NCBI GenBank assembly: GCA_016714465.1
Contig: JADKDT010000003.1
Span: 186,001-250,000, forward strand
Reading direction: 5' to 3'
Source: Candidatus Brachythrix odensensis
GTDB lineage: Bacteria; Chloroflexota; Anaerolineae; J036; Brachytrichaceae
Length of the DNA stretch: 64,000 bases
Each line of letters begins with the position of its first letter. Position 1 is the stretch's first letter. The notes under the pieces are model-generated. The model had not been told where the DNA came from. It did not search any database and was given only the letters and a program-made list of their open reading frames with translations. Shown piece after piece: positions 1 to 7,666 of this stretch. Both the position numbers and the translations under genes were made by a program.

Positions 1-35
1 ATCCGCCTTTGGCGGAACGCAACTTTGGAATAACC

Positions 36-743
36 GTGCATCACCGAATTGAAATTGAAGACGCCGCTTTCGCATACCCCGACGGGCAGGAGGCGCTCCG
101 CGGCGTGTCGCTGAAGATCGAGGCGGGTGAGAAGGTGGCTCTGGTCGGCCAGAACGGGGCCGGCAAGTCCACCCTCATGCTTCACCTGAACGGCATCCTG
201 CGGCCTCGCAGCGGCAGCATCCAGGTGGCCGGGATGGACGTCAACGACAAGACGCTTTCGCGGGTGCGGGCGGCGGTCGGGCTGGTGTTCCAGATGCCGG
301 ATGATCAGCTATTCTCGCCCACTGTGTTTGACGACGTGGCTTTTGGTCCGATCTATCAAGGCTTGACCGAGGCCGAAGTGCGCAAGCGGGTGGATGCCGC
401 CCTGGCCGACGTGGGCATGGGCGGTTTTGGCCCGCGCGTGTCGCATCACCTCAGCATTGGGCAAAAGAAGCGGGTCGCCATCGCCTGTGTGCTGGCCATG
501 CAGCCGGAGATCCTGGTCCTGGACGAGCCAACGGCTGGTCTCGACCCGCGCTCGCGGCGCGGGCTGATCCACCTTCTGGATGCGCTGCCCCAGACGATGC
601 TGGTCTCGACCCACGATCTGCCGATGGTGCGCGAGCTGTTCCGCCGGACCGTGGTGATGGACAACGGCCTGATCGTCGCCGATGGCGCGACGGCGGACAT
701 CCTCGGCGATACGGCGTTGCTGCATCGTTACGGGTTGGAGTAG
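36..743 (+). CDS. Energy-coupling factor / cobalt-type ABC transporter ATP-binding protein
   Basis: This is the ATPase subunit of an ECF (CbiO/EcfA-like) vitamin or metal importer, acting on the inner face of the membrane. Walker A (GQNGAGKST) lies at residues 38-46, the signature is LSIGQKKR, Walker B is ILVLDEPTAGLDP and the switch His is in STHDL. LS-x-GQKKR is typical of the CbiO/EcfA branch. The start was taken at the GTG at 36, just before the usual N-terminus; an in-frame TTG at 9 is the alternative and would lie in a small hairpin (3-15). At 235 residues it is slightly short but complete. Any CbiQ/EcfT permease partner must lie upstream of the window, so the substrate is unknown. Confidence 0.88.
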   Translation: MHHRIEIEDAAFAYPDGQEALRGVSLKIEAGEKVALVGQNGAGKSTLMLHLNGILRPRSGSIQVAGMDVNDKTLSRVRAAVGLVFQMPDDQLFSPTVFDDVAFGPIYQGLTEAEVRKRVDAALADVGMGGFGPRVSHHLSIGQKKRVAIACVLAMQPEILVLDEPTAGLDPRSRRGLIHLLDALPQTMLVSTHDLPMVRELFRRTVVMDNGLIVADGATADILGDTALLHRYGLE

Positions 744-755
744 TGCACAGGGATA

Positions 756-1436
756 ATGGCTCCCTTGTCCACGGTTGTCGCCCAGCTTCACGCCGCGGCC
801 AATCCAGCTAATCGCGCCGAAATGGCCCGGGTTGGCATCGTTGGCGCCCAGCGCCTGGGCGTGTCGGTGCCCGCGATGCGCCGGATTGCCAAGGCGATTG
901 GACGCGATCATGCGCTGGCCCTGGCGCTGTGGAAAACCGGCATCGCTGACGCGCGGATTGTCGCGTCGATGATCGCTGATCCGGCGAAACTCAGCGAGCG
1001 CGACATGGAGGCCTGGGCCCTGGATTTCGATTCCTGGGACGTGGTTGATCAGGTGTGCAGCAACTTGTTTGACAAGACGCCCTTTGCGCGGCGCAAGATT
1101 CAAGAGTGGTCGACACGCAGCGAGGAGTATGTCAAACGCGCGGCCTTTGTCCTGATCGCCTGCGTGGTGTGGCATGACAAGAACGCGCCCGACGCCGAGT
1201 TCATCGCCTGGCTCCCGTTGATCGCTGGCGCCGCCAGCGATGAGCGCAACTTCGTGCGCAAGGCGGTGAACTGGGCGCTGCGCAATATCGGAAAGCGAAA
1301 TGCGGCCCTGAATCGAGCCGCCGTCAGCACGGCTGAGCAGATCCAGCGGCAGGATTCGAAGGCGGCCCGCTGGATTGCCGCCGACGCTTTGCGCGAGTTG
1401 CGCAGTGACGCCGTCCGGCAGCGGCTTGCAAAGTAG
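756..1436 (+). CDS. DNA alkylation repair protein, AlkD family
   Basis: A HEAT-repeat DNA glycosylase of the AlkD type, which in the known family removes positively charged N3/N7-alkyl purines without flipping the base. Recognisable elements are the acidic/aromatic patch DFDSWDVVDQVC near residue 90, which carries the catalytic Asp region, and RNFVRKAVNWALRNIGKR near residue 165, with the Arg and Trp that hold the DNA backbone. The length of 226 residues fits the family. It starts 12 bases after the preceding stop and could be co-transcribed with the ATPase, though the functions are unrelated. No frameshift or truncation is seen. Confidence 0.9.
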   Translation: MAPLSTVVAQLHAAANPANRAEMARVGIVGAQRLGVSVPAMRRIAKAIGRDHALALALWKTGIADARIVASMIADPAKLSERDMEAWALDFDSWDVVDQVCSNLFDKTPFARRKIQEWSTRSEEYVKRAAFVLIACVVWHDKNAPDAEFIAWLPLIAGAASDERNFVRKAVNWALRNIGKRNAALNRAAVSTAEQIQRQDSKAARWIAADALRELRSDAVRQRLAK

Positions 1437-1463
1437 AATTGACTGCGCTTTCGGAGGTGATAC

Positions 1464-1829
1464 ATGGCTTCTGTTCGTTATCTTGTGCGCGACGTGGATG
1501 CGGCGTTGAGTTTTTACGCGATGCTGGGCTTTGCCCTCGATGAGCGCTGGGGTCCGCCTTTTGCGATCGTCAAGCGCGATGATCTGGGCCTGTGGCTGAG
1601 CGGGCCGGGAACCTCTGCTTCAAAGCCGCTGGCCAGCGGCGCGCAACCGGCGCCCGGCGGATGGAATCGGTTGGTGATCGAGGTCGCTGATCTGGACGCG
1701 ACCCTGGCCGCGCTGACAGCGGCGGGCGCGCATTTCAGGAGTGATCCCATCGCCGGGCCGGGCGGGCGCCAGGTCCTGGTGGATGATCCGTCGGGCAATC
1801 CGATCGAACTGTTTGAGGCGCGTGGATAG
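1464..1829 (+). CDS. VOC-family (glyoxalase/bleomycin-resistance fold) protein
   Basis: A single-domain vicinal-oxygen-chelate protein of 121 residues with two beta-alpha-beta-beta-beta modules. Typical family signatures are YLVRDVDAALSFYAMLGF at the N-terminus and GGRQVLVDDPSGNPIELFE at the C-terminus; the final Glu is the usual metal ligand. A strong ribosome site (GGAGGTGAT) precedes the ATG. VOC proteins range from dioxygenases to antibiotic-binding proteins, and nothing here fixes the substrate. It follows the AlkD gene by 27 bases on the same strand and is probably in the same transcript. Confidence 0.85.
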   Translation: MASVRYLVRDVDAALSFYAMLGFALDERWGPPFAIVKRDDLGLWLSGPGTSASKPLASGAQPAPGGWNRLVIEVADLDATLAALTAAGAHFRSDPIAGPGGRQVLVDDPSGNPIELFEARG

Positions 1830-1864
1830 GACCTCGACCGCCGAGCGACGCGATAAATCCTGAC

Positions 1865-2410
1865 TTGCGCTGGCGGGGCATATTCCGCATCCCCACCGCT
1901 CGCAAGGTGGGCGGCGACTACACGGCCGGGGCGTTCTTTGTCACGTGGTGTGTCAAGGGTCGCGTGGAGTGCCTGGCCCGCATCGACGAGGGTCAATCAT
2001 TTCCAACCTCGGTTGGCATGATTGTTGATGACGAATGGCACAAGACCGCCATCGTTCGCCCGAATGTGACATTGGATGCGTGGGTGGTGATGCCCGACCA
2101 CGTCCACGGGATTCTCATCCTGCATGATGCCGAAGCGACGGCCCACCGGGAGGAGACGGCCCACCGGGAGGAGGAGACGGGCCCGTCACGGTTGCTGGCT
2201 GGGTCGGTGGGCGCAATCATCGGCCAGATCAAATCCATCGCCACGAAACGCATTTGGGCCGCGGGCTTTCCCGCATTCGAATGGCAGGCCCGGTTTCATG
2301 ACCGCATTCTGCGGAACGAGAAGGCGCTTATGGCAGCGCGCCAGTACATTCTGGACAACCCGGCCGAATGGGAGCGTCATCGCGACAACCCCGACGGTCC
2401 CATGCGGTGA
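1865..2410 (+). CDS. REP-associated tyrosine transposase (RAYT, IS200-like Y1)
   Basis: A single-strand DNA transposase of the HUH/Y1 class. The HUH motif is in VVMPDHVHGILIL (near residue 80), and the C-terminal FHDRILRNEKAL plus YILDNPAEW block is characteristic of RAYTs; the catalytic Tyr is probably that of the YILDNP segment. The N-terminus (ARKVGGDYTAGAFFVTWCV) also matches the family. A near-perfect tandem duplication within the coding region gives AHREETAHREE around residue 95. The start is a TTG; no ATG lies at the conserved N-terminus. Immediately downstream is a palindromic tandem repeat with the expected character of its REP substrate. Confidence 0.85.
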   Translation: MRWRGIFRIPTARKVGGDYTAGAFFVTWCVKGRVECLARIDEGQSFPTSVGMIVDDEWHKTAIVRPNVTLDAWVVMPDHVHGILILHDAEATAHREETAHREEETGPSRLLAGSVGAIIGQIKSIATKRIWAAGFPAFEWQARFHDRILRNEKALMAARQYILDNPAEWERHRDNPDGPMR

Positions 2411-2578
2411 CCCGTAGAGCCGGCCCGGCGGGCCGGCTCCAGCGCGGCAGGGGCGCGCGATGGTCCCGCGGAGTACGTAAGGCACGGGGGAGCCGGCTCC
2501 AACGCGGCAGGGGCGCGCGATGGTCCCGCGGAGTACGTAAGGCACAGGGGAGCCGGCCCGCCAGGCCGGCTCTACGGG
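2411..2578. repeat. REP-like composite: two 60-bp tandem units between 15-bp inverted arms
   Basis: Two near-identical 60-bp units (about 2432-2491 and 2492-2551) are bounded by perfect 15-bp inverted arms at 2411-2425 and 2564-2578. Each end holds a further GC palindrome (AGCCGGCCCGGCGGGCCGGCT on the left, a variant on the right). The left arm begins right after the RAYT stop codon, and the right arm contains the stop codon of the convergent aldolase gene (2572-2574). REP/BIME units next to RAYT genes are the known substrates of these enzymes. It may also end transcription from both sides. Confidence 0.8.
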
Positions 2579-3405
2579 GCATCCAAAAACGTGCGCGGGG
2601 CGCCAAAGGCATGTGCGATGCGGCGCATCTCGTCCTCGCTCAGACAATCGGCCGGCTCGCCGCTGAGCAGGTTCATGTACTCGTAGCGGGCCGCGGTCTC
2701 GGCATACTCGATCAGATCCGCCGCGCGCTTGACCGACACGGGTGAGCGGGCCATCACCCCGTGCTTGCTCCAGATTGCCAACGGATGCTCAGCCAGCGCC
2801 TCGACGTTGGCGGCCATGAGCTCAGCTGAGCCAGGCAGCATGAACGGAATGCTTCGCACCCCCATCGGCAACTGGATGATCAACTCGGGCTGCCAGCGCA
2901 GCAGCCGCCGATTCAGGGTCGCCTCATCGCGATACCGGGCGATGTGGCTGAGAAAGGTGAGGTGTTGCGGCTGGGCGTGCACCACCGCATGAAAATTGGT
3001 CTGGCTGCGCTGAATCTGATCGGCGTGCACGGCCAGATGCGAGTTGAATTCGCTGGTCAACCGGGCGAAGGCCCGTCGCGGCGAGGTGTGCAGCGTGCCG
3101 CTTGCGCCGCCCTCGCCGACCACCAGCACGCCGACGTTGGCGGCCGGGTCGTGGATGATCTCGCGCAGGCGCCGGCCGGATCCGGTGACCAGGAACGCCC
3201 AGCCGGCCAGGTGCGGCGCGGTCTGGGGCAGGGGAAGGGTCTCGGAGATCGGGAATTGCCGGCGCGGCTCGATCGGCCAGCCCACGCCCAACGAGATATT
3301 GCCGGCTGCGCCCTCGCTCGCGTTGATCTCGGACAGGCGGCTGCCCGCCTCGCCCATCATCGTCAACAACTCAACCAGTTCAGGGAAGGGAGCTTCGATT
3401 GACAT
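2572..3405 (-). CDS. rhaD: Rhamnulose-1-phosphate aldolase (class II aldolase/adducin fold)
   Basis: Predicted to split L-rhamnulose-1-phosphate into dihydroxyacetone phosphate and L-lactaldehyde in the cytoplasm. The zinc-ligand motif is HAVVHAQPQHLTFLSH near residue 140, followed by WSKHGVMARS with the third His. At 277 residues it is close to E. coli RhaD (about 274). The start MSIEAPF was chosen over a much longer reading because it has a GGAGG site and matches the family N-terminus. It is the last gene of the minus-strand rhamnose operon, and its stop codon lies inside a REP-like palindrome. A second, fused aldolase is encoded at 7667-9730, so this function is duplicated. Confidence 0.85.
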   Translation of the reverse strand: MSIEAPFPELVELLTMMGEAGSRLSEINASEGAAGNISLGVGWPIEPRRQFPISETLPLPQTAPHLAGWAFLVTGSGRRLREIIHDPAANVGVLVVGEGGASGTLHTSPRRAFARLTSEFNSHLAVHADQIQRSQTNFHAVVHAQPQHLTFLSHIARYRDEATLNRRLLRWQPELIIQLPMGVRSIPFMLPGSAELMAANVEALAEHPLAIWSKHGVMARSPVSVKRAADLIEYAETAARYEYMNLLSGEPADCLSEDEMRRIAHAFGAPRTFLDAP

Positions 3406-3418
3406 GAATCCTCCGCGC

Positions 3419-6058
3419 TTATTTGACCACAAACGCGTATGCGCCGGCCTCCAGTGCGTAGATCGCCTGTGTGGCGTTGCGCGCGACGAGCGCGCCGCCG
3501 TCGGCGCTGATCGCGGCGTTCTCCCTGGCCGGCACGTGCGCGAGCGCGGTCGAGTTCGGCGGCACCACGACCCGCCAGCGCCAGACCGCCCCGCGGGCGC
3601 GCCAGGCGCTCTCGATCCGGCCAAAAGGCCCGTCCAGGCTGGCCGTCACCGCGGTGAGCCCGCCGCCCGGATGCGGCCGGAACATGATGCGCTTGAAGCC
3701 AGGCTGTGTCTCGTCCACATCGATTCCGGCTGCCACCGCATACAACCAGGCCCCGATTGCGCCATACGCATAGTGGTTGAACGAATTCATGCTCGGGGTC
3801 TGGAACCCCTTATCCTTTGTCCAACCGTCCCAACGCTCCCAGATCGTCGTCGCGCCCTGGGTGACCGAGTACAGCCACGACGGCCAGTCGCGCTGATTCA
3901 GCAGCGCGTAGGCGATATCGGCTCGCCCGTTCTCGCTGAGCGCAAAGGGCAGGTGGGGGGTGCCGACAAAGCCGGTCGAGAGGCGATTGCCGCGGGCCGC
4001 GATATCGCGCGCCAACGCGCTGAACACGCCCGACCGCGCCCTGGCTGGCAGCAGACCAAAGCGCAGGGCCAGCGCGCAGGCCGTCTGGGTCTGTCCGATC
4101 AGCAGGCCGTCGTCGGTGACAAAACGATGGATGAAGGCCCGCCGGATGGCCTCGAACAGGCGCGCATAACGCTTTGCGTCCCCCGTCTTGCCCAGCGCCT
4201 GCGCAATTTGGCCCATCAATCGGGCGCCCTGCGCGTAATAGGCGGTCCCGATCAGATCCCTGGGTGTCGCGCCTTGCGTGCCGCCGCTGCCATCCAGGGC
4301 CAGCCAATCGCCATAGCCCTGGCGCGGCACCCCGTCGGGATGGGCCCGAATGCGCCCGGGGCTGGTCTCGGCCAGATAGGCCATCCAAGCCTTCATAGAG
4401 GCGTAGTGGCGCGCCAGCAGGCGCGCATCACCGTAGCGCTGATACATCGTCCAGGGCACGATGACGATGGCATCGGCCCAGGCCGGGCCGCCATCCTCAT
4501 GGCCAAAACGGGTGTCCGGGGCAATCGGCGGGATGCGCCCATTCTCGTGCTGGGCGTCGGCCAGATCCTGCTGCCACTTGCTGAAGAAGGCGGCCACGTC
4601 CATGTTGAAGGCCGCCGTGGGGGCAAATACCTGCGCGTCGCCCGTCCAGCCCAGGCGCTCGTCGCGTTGCGGGCAGTCGGTGGGCACATCCACAAAGTTG
4701 CCTTTCTGGCCCCATACGATGTTACGTTGCAGTTGGTTGATCAGGGGATTCGAGCAACTGAAGGCGCCCGTCGGCGGCATATCGGAATGGATGACGACGG
4801 CGTTCAGCAGATCGCGTGGCGGGGCTCCCGGATAGCCATGGACCTCGACATACCGAAAGCCGTGGAAGGTGAAGCGCGGCTCATAGACCTGGGCGCCTCC
4901 GCGCGAGGTGTAAATATCAGTCTGCTGCGCGCTGCGCAGGTTCGCCGTGTAGATCCGTCCGTCCGCGTCAAGCGTTTCGGCATGGCGCAGGGTCAGGGTC
5001 ACGCCCGAGGCCAGGGTCGCCTGCAGCCGGACCACGCCCACGAGATTCTGGCCGAAATCAAACAGCCAGCGCGCCACCCCAAAGTCCTCGATCGGCTGCG
5101 GATCGGCCACCGGGGCAAGCTCCTGAATGCGGCGAATGGCCGGCCCATTGCGGGCCACCAGGCTCGGAGCGGCACCCTGCCAGGTCTCGGCCGCCTGCCA
5201 TCCCGCGGCGTCGAACCCCGGCGCGTCCCAGCCGGACATTTCGAGCCGGGCGTCCCAGTGCTCGCCCATGAGCAGGTCGGCCTGCAGCAGGGGTCCATAC
5301 GCCACTGCCCAGGAACCGTCTGTTCCAAGCGTTGTGCGCGACCCGTCCGGGTGCACGACCTCGAGCTGGGCGATCAGGCGCGGGCGTTCGCCGTAGCGCT
5401 GGCGGCCCTGAAAACCAACGTGACCGCAATACCGGCCGTCGCCGAGCAGCGCCCCGATCACGTTCTCGCCGGGGACCAGCAGGCTGCCTACATCATGGAC
5501 GTGATAGCGCACCCGTTTGGCGTATTCTGTCCAGCCTGGTGCCAGCGCATCCTCGCCGACAGGCTGGCCGTTCAGGCGCGCCTCAAAAAGACCGAGCGCG
5601 CTGACGTATAGCCGCGCCGCCGCCACCGGCTTGGCCAACGTGAAAGATTTGCGCAGAAGCGGAGCCGGGACGATCGTGCGCGGGCCGCCGACCAGTCCGC
5701 CCTGGATCCAGCCGGCGGTCCAATCGGCGGGCTCGAGCAGCCCCATTTCCCACCAGGCCGGGCGCGACAAAACGCTGACGCCGCCCTCGTCCCATACCCG
5801 CACCTGCCAGGTCACCCGTTGGCGCGAACGCAGCTCAGGGCCAGCGTATTCGATTTGTGTCGATTGGTCAGATTCGATTTTCCCGCTGTCCCAGAGTGTC
5901 TGTCCGGCCTCGTCCCTGGCCAGGATCTGAAAGGCGCTCTGGCGCGCCCCGCGCCGGCGGGTCCGCATCTGCCAGGCCAGGCGCGGGCGCAACTCATCGA
6001 TCCCCAACGGGTTCTCCCGGTATTCGCAGCGCAGCTGGGCAACGGTGAAGGAAGCCAT
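3419..6058 (-). CDS. Alpha-L-rhamnosidase, GH78 (first copy)
   Basis: Hydrolyses terminal alpha-L-rhamnosyl groups from oligosaccharides or glycosides. The 879-residue protein has N-terminal beta-sandwich domains (MASFTVAQLRCEYRENPLGI; LRKSFTLAKPV) and the (alpha/alpha)6 catalytic barrel with DCPQRDERLGWTGDAQ, the GH78 acid-catalyst region, and TTIWERWDGW further on. There is no signal peptide, so it probably acts inside the cell on imported rhamnosides. The MASFTV start was preferred to an ATG 30 codons upstream that has no family similarity. It lies between rhaB and rhaD, 13 bases from the latter. Confidence 0.92.
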   Translation of the reverse strand: MASFTVAQLRCEYRENPLGIDELRPRLAWQMRTRRRGARQSAFQILARDEAGQTLWDSGKIESDQSTQIEYAGPELRSRQRVTWQVRVWDEGGVSVLSRPAWWEMGLLEPADWTAGWIQGGLVGGPRTIVPAPLLRKSFTLAKPVAAARLYVSALGLFEARLNGQPVGEDALAPGWTEYAKRVRYHVHDVGSLLVPGENVIGALLGDGRYCGHVGFQGRQRYGERPRLIAQLEVVHPDGSRTTLGTDGSWAVAYGPLLQADLLMGEHWDARLEMSGWDAPGFDAAGWQAAETWQGAAPSLVARNGPAIRRIQELAPVADPQPIEDFGVARWLFDFGQNLVGVVRLQATLASGVTLTLRHAETLDADGRIYTANLRSAQQTDIYTSRGGAQVYEPRFTFHGFRYVEVHGYPGAPPRDLLNAVVIHSDMPPTGAFSCSNPLINQLQRNIVWGQKGNFVDVPTDCPQRDERLGWTGDAQVFAPTAAFNMDVAAFFSKWQQDLADAQHENGRIPPIAPDTRFGHEDGGPAWADAIVIVPWTMYQRYGDARLLARHYASMKAWMAYLAETSPGRIRAHPDGVPRQGYGDWLALDGSGGTQGATPRDLIGTAYYAQGARLMGQIAQALGKTGDAKRYARLFEAIRRAFIHRFVTDDGLLIGQTQTACALALRFGLLPARARSGVFSALARDIAARGNRLSTGFVGTPHLPFALSENGRADIAYALLNQRDWPSWLYSVTQGATTIWERWDGWTKDKGFQTPSMNSFNHYAYGAIGAWLYAVAAGIDVDETQPGFKRIMFRPHPGGGLTAVTASLDGPFGRIESAWRARGAVWRWRVVVPPNSTALAHVPARENAAISADGGALVARNATQAIYALEAGAYAFVVK

Positions 6059-6080
6059 ATGTATGTGTGGGTGGGTAGCG

Positions 6081-7520
6081 TTATCCGGCGAGCAGCGCCT
6101 GGAAACGGGCCAGGCCCGCCTGCCATCGTTCGCCATCGCGGGGAGCATAGGTTTGCAGCGCGCTCGAGTCGCGGATGAGCGCGCGGGCCTCGGCGACGCC
6201 GCCCAATTCGCCCAGCGCGATGAGCTGAGCGGCGGCGTTGCCCATGGCGGTCGCCTCGGCCGGCCCGGCGACGACGACGCAACCGGTGGCGTCGGCCGTC
6301 ATCTGGCACAGCAGGGCATTCCGCGACCCGCCGCCAACCACATGCAACACGTCCACCCGCTGGCCCGAGAGCGCTTTGAGGTTATCGAGCACCTGGCGGT
6401 ATTTCAGGGCCAGGCTCTCGAAGATACAACGGGCGATCTCGCCCTGCGTGCGTGGCGCGGGCTGGCCGCTTTGCGCGCACCAGGCCCGCAGGCGGGCTGG
6501 CATATCGCCCGGGCTGATGAACGCGGGCGCATCCGGATCGACCAGGCTGCGCATCGGCGCAGCTTCTTCCGCCAAACTCGCCAGCGCCTCGTAGCCTGTC
6601 TCTTCACCTCGCCCCGCCCAGACGCGCCGGCATTCCTGGAGCAGCCACAGCCCCATGATGTTCTTGAGCAGACGCACAGTGCCGCCGTAGCCGCCCTCGT
6701 TGGTGACATTGGCGGCCAGCGCGGCCGGGGTAATGATCGGGTGGGGCAGCTCAAGCCCGAGCAGCGACCAGGTGCCCGATGAGAGATAGGCAAAGTTCGC
6801 GTCGGCCGCCGGCACGCCCAGCACGGCGCAGGCCGTGTCGTGGTGGGGGGTCAGCACCACTGGGATGCCCTCATACGCCCCATGAATGCGCCCGGGTTGC
6901 GTCACCGGCTGGAAGAGCCGGCGCGGAATGCCGATGCCATCCAGAATGTCCCACGCCCAATCACCCGTTCCAACGTCAAAGCATTGGGTCGTGGTTGCGT
7001 TGGTGTACTCATTCACGGGCGCGCCCGTCATCCAGCCGGTGAGCAAATCCGGGATGGTGAGCAGGCGTTGGGCGGTCTCGAGCAGCGGGCTGTGATTACG
7101 GACCAGGCTGGCCAGTTGATACAGCGAGTTGATCTGCATGATCTGGATCCCAGTCTGCATGAACACACGCTTGCGCGGGATGCGTTCGAACACCCACTCG
7201 GGCATGCCCTGGGTGCGGCTGTCGCGATAGTGGGTGGGATTGGCCAACAGATTCCCATCCCGGTCGAGCAGCGCGAAATCCACTCCCCAGGTGTCGAGGC
7301 CGATGGCGTCAATCCGGGCATCACCGCGGGCCGCCCGGGCGATGCCGGTCTGGATCTCCTGCCACAGCCGGAGCACATCCCACTGCAGCGCACCGCGCAC
7401 ATTGACCGGGCCGTTGGGGAAGCGGTGGATCTCTTCGCAGGTCAGGCGCTGTCCGTCAAAGCGGGCGGCCACCACCCGCCCGCTTTCGGCGCCGAGGTCG
7501 ATAGCGAGGACAGTCTTCAT
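6081..7520 (-). CDS. rhaB: Rhamnulokinase (FGGY family)
   Basis: Phosphorylates L-rhamnulose at O1 using ATP. FGGY/ASKHA landmarks are DLGAESGRVV at the N-terminus, LDTWGVDFALLDRDG, the phosphate-2 segment YLSSGTWSLLGLE, and the adenosine motif GGGSRNALLCQMTADATG near residue 385. The length of 479 residues fits RhaB. The start MKTVLAIDLG was chosen; an ATG eight codons earlier adds no conserved residues. It lies 22 bases upstream of the rhamnosidase gene and is separated from rhaEW by a 146-bp palindromic spacer. Confidence 0.93.
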   Translation of the reverse strand: MKTVLAIDLGAESGRVVAARFDGQRLTCEEIHRFPNGPVNVRGALQWDVLRLWQEIQTGIARAARGDARIDAIGLDTWGVDFALLDRDGNLLANPTHYRDSRTQGMPEWVFERIPRKRVFMQTGIQIMQINSLYQLASLVRNHSPLLETAQRLLTIPDLLTGWMTGAPVNEYTNATTTQCFDVGTGDWAWDILDGIGIPRRLFQPVTQPGRIHGAYEGIPVVLTPHHDTACAVLGVPAADANFAYLSSGTWSLLGLELPHPIITPAALAANVTNEGGYGGTVRLLKNIMGLWLLQECRRVWAGRGEETGYEALASLAEEAAPMRSLVDPDAPAFISPGDMPARLRAWCAQSGQPAPRTQGEIARCIFESLALKYRQVLDNLKALSGQRVDVLHVVGGGSRNALLCQMTADATGCVVVAGPAEATAMGNAAAQLIALGELGGVAEARALIRDSSALQTYAPRDGERWQAGLARFQALLAG

Positions 7521-7665
7521 ATGCCCCTCACTCCAGCCCCCCATACCCGCTCCCAGCGGGTGAGGGGCGACTCCCCTCGGCTAGCGCACTGCCGTCGCCG
7601 CTCGTGCGCGAGGTAACGCGCCCCTCACCCGCGCGCTTCGCGCGCACCCGCCGGGAGAGGGGCAT
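7521..7665. repeat. Palindromic spacer between rhaEW and rhaB
   Basis: A 146-bp gap inside the rhamnose operon is made of nested inverted repeats. A 9-bp outer pair (ATGCCCCTC at 7521-7529 and its complement at 7657-7665) encloses small hairpins such as ACCCGCTCCCAGCGGGT and a GCGCGCTTCGCGCGC stem. No T-run follows any of them, so a role in mRNA processing or partial termination is as likely as full termination. The CCCTCTCCCGGCGGG-type sequence looks like a common intergenic repeat. Confidence 0.6.
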
Positions 7666-7666
7666 T

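Noticed and set aside
2411..2578. Coding potential across the 60-bp tandem repeats
   Set aside because: Readings on both strands are simple translations of the repeat and show no family.
3346..3624. Long N-terminal extension of the aldolase at 2572
   Set aside because: The extension is Arg/Pro/Ser-rich antisense-like sequence over the rhamnosidase end; MSIEAPF has a GGAGG site.
3044..5611. 855-codon plus-strand reading
   Set aside because: It is antisense to the GH78 rhamnosidase, whose motifs are unmistakable; the plus reading is Arg/Ala/Pro-rich with no family.
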